Made by a program: the position numbers and the translations under genes. The notes under the pieces are model-generated. The model had not been told where the DNA came from. It searched no databases and saw nothing but the letters and a program-made list of their open reading frames with translations. From the NCBI GenBank assembly GCA_009693435.1, contig SHXF01000128.1, positions 1 to 11,718 of the forward strand: a DNA stretch of 11,718 nt, given 5' to 3'. This stretch comes from Betaproteobacteria bacterium. GTDB taxonomy: Bacteria > Pseudomonadota > Gammaproteobacteria > Burkholderiales > SG8-39. Below, piece after piece: positions 5,743 through 11,718 of the stretch (its first letter is position 1; each line of letters begins with the position of its first letter).

Positions 5743-6705
5743 ATGAACCGCTGGATGCATGTATTGCTGGCTGCCTGCCTGCTTACGGCGTTGCCGACGC
5801 AAGCGCAGAAATTTCCGTCGAAGTCGATCAAGCTCATCGTGCCGGTCCCCCCGGGCAGCGGCGTCGACCTCATCTCGCGCACGCTGGGGGCGAAGATGTC
5901 CGAGCAGATGGGCGTGCCGGTGGTGGTGGAGAACCGCGGCGGCGCGAGCGCAGCGATCGGCACCGACCTGCTCGCCAAGTCGCCGCCGGACGGCTACACC
6001 ATCATGATGGGCTACACGGTGCACGCCACCAACCCGATTTTCAATTCCAAGCTGCCTTACGACACGCTGCGCGACACCGCGCCGATCGTCTACGTCTGCT
6101 ACATCCCGCTGGTGCTGGTGGTGCATCCGTCGGTGCAGGCGATCACGGTGCAGGAGCTGATCGGCCTTGCGCGCGCGAAGGCGGGTGCCATCGCCTACGC
6201 TTCGGGCGGCGCGGGCGCCGGCGCGCACCTGTCCGGCGAACTGTTCCGCCTGATGACGAAGACCGACGTCACCCACGTGCCTTACAAGGGCAACGCGCCG
6301 GCGGTGGTTGACCTGCTGGGCGGGCAGGTGCACATGATGTTCGACATCATCACCACTTCGCTGCCGCATGCCCGCGCGGGCAAGCTGCGCGCGCTGGCGG
6401 TGACGAGCGCCAAGCGCTCCTCGCTCGCACCCGAGCTGCCGACCATGATCGAGGCGGGGCTGCCCGCCTTCGAGACCACCGGCTGGTACATGATGATCGC
6501 GCCGGCCGGCGTGCCGAAGGACGTGATGAACACGCTAAACTCCGCGATCAACCGCGCGATGAAGGAGCCGGACGTCGGCGCCAAGCTCGCCGCCCAGGGC
6601 GTGGAGTGGGTGGGCGGTTCGACGGCCGACGCGGATGCCTTCCTGCGCAACGAAATTGCGCGTTGGAACAAAATTGCAAAAGAAGCGGGAATGAAAGCGG
6701 AATGA
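5743..6705 (+). CDS. Bug/TctC family periplasmic binding protein (second, tandem)
   Basis: A 320-residue paralogue of the preceding gene, 15 bases downstream, with a strong ribosome site (GGAGGGGG, 5731-5738). The signal peptide is MNRWMHVLLAACLLTALPTQ ending in Ala21, with cleavage before QKFPSKSI. Family motifs are IVPVPPGSGVDLISR, VVENRGGASAAIGTD, PPDGYTIMMG, HVPYKGNAPAVVDLLGGQ and ARWNKIAKEAGMKAE. It has the more standard VENRGGA ligand loop, while the first copy has SNIPAAGGV, so the two probably bind different ligands or partners. Two complete binding proteins side by side without a membrane component suggest a shared transporter elsewhere or ligand sensing, as described for some Bug proteins. 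Its TGA overlaps the next ATG (ATGA), indicating translational coupling. Confidence 0.92.
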   Translation: MNRWMHVLLAACLLTALPTQAQKFPSKSIKLIVPVPPGSGVDLISRTLGAKMSEQMGVPVVVENRGGASAAIGTDLLAKSPPDGYTIMMGYTVHATNPIFNSKLPYDTLRDTAPIVYVCYIPLVLVVHPSVQAITVQELIGLARAKAGAIAYASGGAGAGAHLSGELFRLMTKTDVTHVPYKGNAPAVVDLLGGQVHMMFDIITTSLPHARAGKLRALAVTSAKRSSLAPELPTMIEAGLPAFETTGWYMMIAPAGVPKDVMNTLNSAINRAMKEPDVGAKLAAQGVEWVGGSTADADAFLRNEIARWNKIAKEAGMKAE

Positions 6706-7574
6706 AGCTGGTCGATCTTCATTCGCACTGGGGCACGAAGAAGGGCTACGTGCTGCGCACCGCGGCTGAGCTCGCGCGCCAGAAGCACACCTGGAATTCG
6801 GAGCCGAAATACCACACCGAGGAGGGGATGGTGGCCTACTTCCGTTCGCAGAACGTGCGCGCCATCCTCGACTTCGGTTTCACCAAGAACATGCCGGTGG
6901 CCGAGGCGCGCGAGTTCCACGACTACGGCCTGGAGACCGTCCGCAAGTATCCGGACGCCGTCCTCGGCCTGTGGCTGCAGATCGATCCGAAGTCCGGCGC
7001 CGAGGGCGCGGCCGAGTTCGAGCGCTGCATCAAGGCGAGCGCGGGTTTCGTCGGCATCGGCATTTCCGGCTCGGGTACGGGCTATCCCGCCTGCGACCCG
7101 GTCTACGACCCGTTCTACGAAGTGAGCATCGCCCACAACCGGCCCGTGCTGGTCTTCGTCGGCACCACCGGCGCGGGCGCGGGACTGCCCGGCGGCGGCG
7201 GCATGATCCTCGACGACTGTCACCCGCGCCACATCGACCGGCTCGCCGCGCGGCGCCCGAAGCTGAACATCATCGCCGCGCGCCCGGCCTGGCCCTGGCA
7301 GGAGGAGATGATTGCGGTGATGATCCACAAGCCGAACGTCTGGACGGAACTGCACGGCTGGGCGCCTAAGTACCTCACCGAGTCGCTCAAGCGCGACATC
7401 GCGCGGCGGCTGAAGACGCGCGTGATGTTCGGCGCGGACTACCCGCTCTTTACCTACGAGCGGCTGGTCGGCGAATGGCGCGCGCTGGGTTTTGGCGATG
7501 ACATCCTCGAGAACGTCTTCCACCGCAACGCCGAGGCGCTCTTCGCGAAGGTCATGCCCGGGCTGAAGGTCTGA
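6702..7574 (+). CDS. Amidohydrolase-2 family protein
   Basis: The 290-residue product starts at an ATG overlapping the previous stop (ATGA); AGAAGCGGGA at 6681-6690 precedes it. It begins MKLVDLHSHWG, with the His7-x-His9 metal motif of the amidohydrolase superfamily. Later come DDCHPRHIDRLAARRPKLN (His174, His177), IIAARPAWPWQEEM, a long conserved block around NVWTELHGWAPKY, and VMFGADYPLF with Asp246 as the likely catalytic Asp. Relatives include aminocarboxymuconate-semialdehyde decarboxylase and gamma-resorcylate decarboxylase types. The strand that usually carries a metal His followed by Gly reads IIAARPAWPW, and a His expected in the middle strand is not obvious (VFVGTTG), so the metal set is unusual; I recall this pattern as a subfamily trait. 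A role in hydrolysis or decarboxylation of the oxygenated product is an inference. It is a different branch from the minus-strand amidohydrolase. Confidence 0.87.
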   Translation: MKLVDLHSHWGTKKGYVLRTAAELARQKHTWNSEPKYHTEEGMVAYFRSQNVRAILDFGFTKNMPVAEAREFHDYGLETVRKYPDAVLGLWLQIDPKSGAEGAAEFERCIKASAGFVGIGISGSGTGYPACDPVYDPFYEVSIAHNRPVLVFVGTTGAGAGLPGGGGMILDDCHPRHIDRLAARRPKLNIIAARPAWPWQEEMIAVMIHKPNVWTELHGWAPKYLTESLKRDIARRLKTRVMFGADYPLFTYERLVGEWRALGFGDDILENVFHRNAEALFAKVMPGLKV

Positions 7575-7575
7575 C

Positions 7576-8334
7576 TTGGACCTGTCCCTGAAGGGCAAGG
7601 TCGCCGTCGTCGGCGGCTCGAGCCAGGGCATCGGCTACGCGATCGCGCACCTGCTCGCGGCGGAGGGGGCCAGGGTTGCCGTCGTTGCGCGACGAGAAGA
7701 TCTTTTGCTTTCGTCTTCCAAGCGTATTTCATCGGAGACAGGAGCAGAAATATTTCCTGTAAAAGCCGATATTCGAAATGCCGAGGATTGCGGCCGAATC
7801 ATTTCCTCGACGGTCGACAAATTCGGACGGCTCGACATCCTGGTCAACAACGACGGCGCGCCGCCGCTAGGGCTGCTCGCCCACTTCGACGACGCCGCCT
7901 GGGCCGCCGCCGTGGACCGCAACCTGATGAGCGTGGTGCGCCTGTCGCGCGCCGCGCTGCCGCACCTGAAGAAGGCGGGGCGGGGAACCATCGTCAGCAT
8001 CACGGCGCTCTCCGCGCTGCAGCCGATCGCGAAGTTCGGCCTCTCGGTGGCCACTTGGGCGGGTGTCATCGGCTTCGCCAAGACCCTGTCGCTCGAAGTC
8101 GCCGCCGACAACATCACTGTCAACACCATTTGCCCGGGGCGCATCGCCACGGGACGCATCGCCAAGGTGTTCGACGATAAGGCGGCCGAGCTCGCCAAGC
8201 AGGTACCGCTGGGGCGGTTGGGCAGGCCCGAGGAGATCGCCGGGTTGGTCGCCTTCCTCGCCTCACCCTGGGGCGCCTACCTCACCGGCGCGACCTTCCA
8301 TGTCGACGGCGGTCGCCGCGCGAGCCTGCTGTGA
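7576..8334 (+). CDS. Divergent short-chain dehydrogenase/reductase (catalytic Tyr and Lys absent)
   Basis: A 252-residue SDR from a TTG start one base after the upstream stop; GAAGGT at 7565-7570 is the ribosome site, and MDLSLKGKVAVVGG matches the usual SDR N-terminus. The Rossmann motif is GGSSQGIG (residues 13-20), VNNDGA replaces the usual NNAG, and Asn116 and Ser141 are in place (IVSITALSA). The expected YxxxK is missing: aligning on the helix AGVIGFAKTL puts Ser157 and Trp161 where Tyr and Lys belong. The C-terminal NTICPGRI, GRLGRPEEIA and YLTGATFHVDGG are standard. A divergent group with LSN..RAG here exists, but I recall Arg rather than Trp. It may have different chemistry or be catalytically weak. 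Bases 7691-7820 are about 46% G+C by hand count, in sharp contrast to the flanks. Its stop overlaps the next start (GTGA). Confidence 0.87.
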   Translation: MDLSLKGKVAVVGGSSQGIGYAIAHLLAAEGARVAVVARREDLLLSSSKRISSETGAEIFPVKADIRNAEDCGRIISSTVDKFGRLDILVNNDGAPPLGLLAHFDDAAWAAAVDRNLMSVVRLSRAALPHLKKAGRGTIVSITALSALQPIAKFGLSVATWAGVIGFAKTLSLEVAADNITVNTICPGRIATGRIAKVFDDKAAELAKQVPLGRLGRPEEIAGLVAFLASPWGAYLTGATFHVDGGRRASLL

Positions 8335-9746
8335 AGATGCTGCAGATCGACGAGAACCTCGCGTACCCGCGCTATTCGCAGGCGCTGGATTTCGCGCAGC
8401 TCGAGCGCGACTACCCGCCGCCGCCGGAATTCTTTCAGACCGTCTACCGCATGCCGCGGCCGCAACTGGACGCGCTGAGGGAAAAGCGCTTCCTCGCGCT
8501 CATTCGACGCGGCTGGGAGATTCCTTTCTTCAGCAAGCGCTGGAAGGCGGTGGGCCTCGCGCCGGGCGATATCCGCTTGCTCGCGGATATCCGCAAGATC
8601 CCGCCCTACACGGTGCACGATACGAGAAAGAGCATCGAGGAATTCCCGCCTTTCGGCGACTTCATGGGCATCGACCCGGTGAAGAACCCGATGCCGCTGG
8701 TGCTGCAGACGAGCGGCGGCACTACCGGGTTGCCGCGGCCGATGCTCTATGCGCCGCAGGACCGCGAGACCATGGCGATCCTCGGCGCGCGGCGCTATGC
8801 CATGCAGGGCATGCGGCCCGGCGACAAGGTGCTCGCCGCGCTGTCGCTGGGCCTCACCAACGGCGGCTTCGCCCTGCGCGACACGATCTGGAAGTACATC
8901 GGCGCGATCCCGGTGATGACCGGCGGCGGCAACACCACGCCGACCCGGCGCCAGATCGAGATCATGCAAAGCTGGGGTATCGACATCATCTGCTCCTTTC
9001 CCGCCTACCTGCGCCACCTCGCGCTGACCGCGCGCGACGAGATGAAGATCGATCCGCACTCCCTCGGCGTGCGCGCGCTGCACTCGCACATCGGCATCGA
9101 GGACCGCTCGAAGATCGAGGCGCTCTGGAACGCGCCGTGCTACGACATGTACGGCACCAACGAGAGCGGCATGATGGCCTGCGAGTGCACGCACCAGGCC
9201 GGCATGCACATCATGGAGGACGCCGTGATCCTCGAAATCGCCGATCCCGAGACCGGCGAGATCCTGTTTGAGGGGGAAAAGGGCACGGTCTACATCACCA
9301 CGCTGTACCGCTGGGGCGCGCCCTCCATCCGCTTCAACGTCAACGACATCTCGGCGCTCAAGCCGGCGGGCTGCGCCTGCGGCAGCACGTTCGGGTTCCT
9401 AAACAAGATCTTCGGGCGCAACGACAATATGATCAAGTTGCGCGGCGCTAACGTCTTCACCGAGGCTATCGGCGTGGCCGTCGCCGCCGACCCGCGCTCG
9501 AACGGGGAGTTCTTCTGCGTCGTCGAGAGAATCGGCGAGGCGCAGACCGACGAAATGACCGTCATGGTCGAACTCCTCGACCCGCAGCGCGACGGCGCTG
9601 CCGCCAAGGCAGACATCGAGCGGCGCCTGAAGGAAGTCACCGGCGTGCGCCTGACGGTCACGACCCACGGCAAGGGATCGCTCGACGGCCACACCGGCAC
9701 CTCGCAGACCTCCAAGCTCAAGCGCCTGCTCGACAAGCGCAAGTAG
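8331..9746 (+). CDS. Phenylacetate-CoA ligase (PaaK)-like adenylate-forming enzyme
   Basis: The 471-residue protein starts at GTG overlapping the SDR stop; ATG at 8337 is the alternative. It belongs to the PaaK branch of adenylate-forming enzymes, which make acyl-AMP from a carboxylic acid and ATP and pass it to CoA. Visible motifs are the phosphate loop LQTSGGTTGLPRPM (126-138), the A5-like YDMYGTNESGMMACE (271-285), RWGAPSIRFNVNDIS (327-341) with the ribose-binding Asp, FGRNDNMIKLRGANVF (361-376), and a C-terminal TSQTSKLKRLLDKRK, where a Lys near the end is the usual catalytic residue. Three closely spaced Cys in PAGCACGS (348, 350) and CEC (284, 286) recall the zinc-type cysteines seen in some PaaK relatives. 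The substrate is likely an aromatic or ring carboxylate linked to the oxygenase. It is cytosolic. Benzoate- or phenylacetate-specific roles cannot be told apart. Confidence 0.88.
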   Translation: MKMLQIDENLAYPRYSQALDFAQLERDYPPPPEFFQTVYRMPRPQLDALREKRFLALIRRGWEIPFFSKRWKAVGLAPGDIRLLADIRKIPPYTVHDTRKSIEEFPPFGDFMGIDPVKNPMPLVLQTSGGTTGLPRPMLYAPQDRETMAILGARRYAMQGMRPGDKVLAALSLGLTNGGFALRDTIWKYIGAIPVMTGGGNTTPTRRQIEIMQSWGIDIICSFPAYLRHLALTARDEMKIDPHSLGVRALHSHIGIEDRSKIEALWNAPCYDMYGTNESGMMACECTHQAGMHIMEDAVILEIADPETGEILFEGEKGTVYITTLYRWGAPSIRFNVNDISALKPAGCACGSTFGFLNKIFGRNDNMIKLRGANVFTEAIGVAVAADPRSNGEFFCVVERIGEAQTDEMTVMVELLDPQRDGAAAKADIERRLKEVTGVRLTVTTHGKGSLDGHTGTSQTSKLKRLLDKRK

Positions 9747-9778
9747 TCGGATTCCAGACGCAACCACCGGAGAGAGCC

Positions 9779-10408
9779 ATGATCTACGAAATGCGGACCT
9801 ACGACATCAAGCCGCGCTCCCAGCTCGAATTCGTCAAGCGCTTCGGCGAGGCCTACGAGAAGCGGCGGCAGTTTTCGGAACTGGCCGCCTTCTGGACAAC
9901 TGAGATCGGGCCGCTAAACCAGGTGATCCACGTCTGGCCCTACCAGGACCTCGACGAGCGTGATCGCATCCGCGCCGCGGCGATCGCCGCCGGCGGCTGG
10001 CCGCCCAACACCTCCGAATTCATCGTCGCCATGCGCTCCGAGATCATGCTGCCGTGGCCGGATTCGCCGCTGCTTCCCAAGGGCGACCACGGGCCGTATT
10101 TCGAAATGCGCACCTACACCATCAACCCAGGCGACCAGCCGAAGGTGCGCAAGGCCTGGGAGAAGCCGCTCGCCGCGCGCCTCAAGTTCTCGCCCGTGAT
10201 TGCGCAGTGGTTCTCGGAGCTGGGCGCGCTCAACAAGTTCGTCCACATCTGGCCCTACAAGTCGCTCGACGAGCGCGCCGCGGTGCGCAAGCTGGCGATC
10301 GCCAGCGGCGTCTGGCCGCCGGCGCCCAGCCCGGGCGCCGACCACTACGCCACCGTCGTGCAGGAAACGAAGATCCTCGTCGCCGCGCCGTTCTCGCCGC
10401 TGAAGTGA
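9779..10408 (+). CDS. Tandem NIPSNAP-domain protein
   Basis: A 209-residue protein made of two NIPSNAP domains (the dimeric alpha-beta barrel fold). The first half has YEMRTYDIKPRSQLEF, TTEIGPLNQVIHVWPYQDLD and AAGGWPP; the second repeats it as FEMRTYTINPGDQPKV, SELGALNKFVHIWPYKSLDE and ASGVWPP, so the gene arose by internal duplication. There is no signal peptide. Bacterial NIPSNAP proteins often sit in catabolic operons and have no settled function; related barrel folds act as monooxygenases, isomerases or small-molecule binders. The ribosome site is GGAGAG at 9769-9774. The gene follows the CoA ligase by 32 bases, probably in the same operon. In this context it may handle an unstable intermediate, which is a guess. 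Confidence 0.9.
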   Translation: MIYEMRTYDIKPRSQLEFVKRFGEAYEKRRQFSELAAFWTTEIGPLNQVIHVWPYQDLDERDRIRAAAIAAGGWPPNTSEFIVAMRSEIMLPWPDSPLLPKGDHGPYFEMRTYTINPGDQPKVRKAWEKPLAARLKFSPVIAQWFSELGALNKFVHIWPYKSLDERAAVRKLAIASGVWPPAPSPGADHYATVVQETKILVAAPFSPLK

Positions 10409-10424
10409 AAGGGGAGAGGCAAGC

Positions 10425-10760
10425 ATGAAAGTCATTCGGGAAATTCTTTTCGCCGCATTGCTCGGCTGTGCGCTAGGCGCGGGAGCGTAAAACTTTCCAA
10501 CGCGGCCCATCTCCATCGTGGTGGCGTTCTCCGCCGGCGGCCCGACCGATTCGATTGCGCGCATCCTCGCCGCGCGCATGTCGGGCGCCATCGGCCAGAC
10601 CGTGGTGGTCGAGAACACCACCGGCGCGGGCGGCACCATCGGCGTCGGCCGGGTGGTGAAGGCCGCGCCCGACGGTTACCTCATCGGCATCGGCCACATC
10701 GGCACGCACGTGGTCAACGGAGCGATCTATCCGCTTCCGTACGACCTGCTCACCGATTAG
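10425..10760 (+). pseudogene. Third Bug/TctC binding protein, nonsense at codon 22 and 3' truncated
   Basis: ATG 10425, preceded by GGGGAGAG (10411-10418), starts a signal peptide MKVIREILFAALLGCALGAG with Ala21 next. Codon 22 is TAA (10488-10490), exactly where Bug proteins have the Gln after the cleavage site (A-QNFPTRPI), so CAA to TAA is the likely change. The frame then continues cleanly through ISIVVAFSAGGPTDSIARIL, VVVENTTGAGGTIGVGR, AAPDGYLIGIG and YPLPYDLLTD, and ends at TAG 10758-10760. Family members go on for about 200 more residues (normally YDxxxDFxP next), so the 3' two thirds are gone. Homology stops at the same point where base composition drops, marking a junction. The unspoiled frame between the two lesions suggests recent decay. 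Confidence 0.87.
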
Positions 10761-10813
10761 AGAACTGTTTTGGAAAGATGGATTAGTAAGGATCTGGATT
10801 TTGTTCTTTCTAA
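10761..10813. other. A+T-rich joint between catabolic block and glnS
   Basis: These 53 bases are about 32% G+C by hand count, against roughly two thirds in the neighbouring genes. They separate the abruptly cut Bug gene from the stop of glnS. I see no stem-loop with T-tract for glnS transcription running leftward, no insertion-sequence end and no tRNA-like or direct-repeat attachment site. It probably belongs to the original sequence downstream of glnS, with the break in the catabolic block at about 10758. Confidence 0.4.

Positions 10814-11718
<905 letters not shown>

Noticed and set aside
8277..9209. Minus-strand frame of 310 codons opposite the CoA ligase
   Set aside because: Antisense shadow; the plus strand shows all adenylate-forming motifs.
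10761..10813. Rho-independent terminator of glnS
   Set aside because: No G+C-rich stem followed by a T-run could be found on the minus strand, only the short palindrome CTAATTAG.

Overview
The window is GC-rich DNA (roughly two thirds G+C by eye) and looks like a betaproteobacterial chromosome, probably Burkholderiales or a relative. The main clues are three genes of the Bug/TctC periplasmic binding-protein family, which is hugely expanded in that group, dense xenobiotic-type metabolic genes with 4-base start/stop overlaps, and a bacterial-type glnS at the right edge. No tRNA, rRNA, CRISPR array or intact transposase was found.

Left part (1-3064) is a decaying region. It holds two miniature elements, 131 bp (150-280) and 151 bp (2824-2974), built only from the facing terminal repeats of IS21-family insertion sequences. 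Each abuts broken genes: a glutathione S-transferase lacking its N-terminal domain and carrying two in-frame stops (283-741); a metallo-beta-lactamase-fold gene cut after about 69 codons (2618-2823); and the 3' tail of a membrane protein (2975-3064). Between them, on the minus strand, are a MetE-like gene with one in-frame TAA (1563-2588) and, 3 bases downstream, an intact amidohydrolase (711-1559).

Centre (3077-10408) is a tightly packed plus-strand operon of eight intact genes: Rieske non-haem iron oxygenase, GFA/CENP-V-fold zinc protein, two tandem Bug binding proteins, amidohydrolase, SDR-family protein, PaaK-like CoA ligase and a two-domain NIPSNAP protein. A ninth gene, a third Bug protein (10425-10760), is broken by a stop at the signal-peptide border and by loss of its 3' two thirds. 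As an inference, this is a catabolic cluster for an aromatic or ring-containing acid: uptake by the Bug proteins, hydroxylation by the oxygenase, and hydrolysis or CoA activation by the others. The oxygenase reductase, the TctAB membrane partners and a regulator are not here. Several members have altered active sites: the SDR lacks the Tyr/Lys pair, the GFA protein lacks one Cys of a CxxC, and the second amidohydrolase lacks some family His ligands.

Right part (10814-11718) is the 3' portion of glnS on the minus strand, a core gene. It is separated from the broken third Bug gene by a 53-bp, about 32% G+C joint that looks like the edge of the accessory block.
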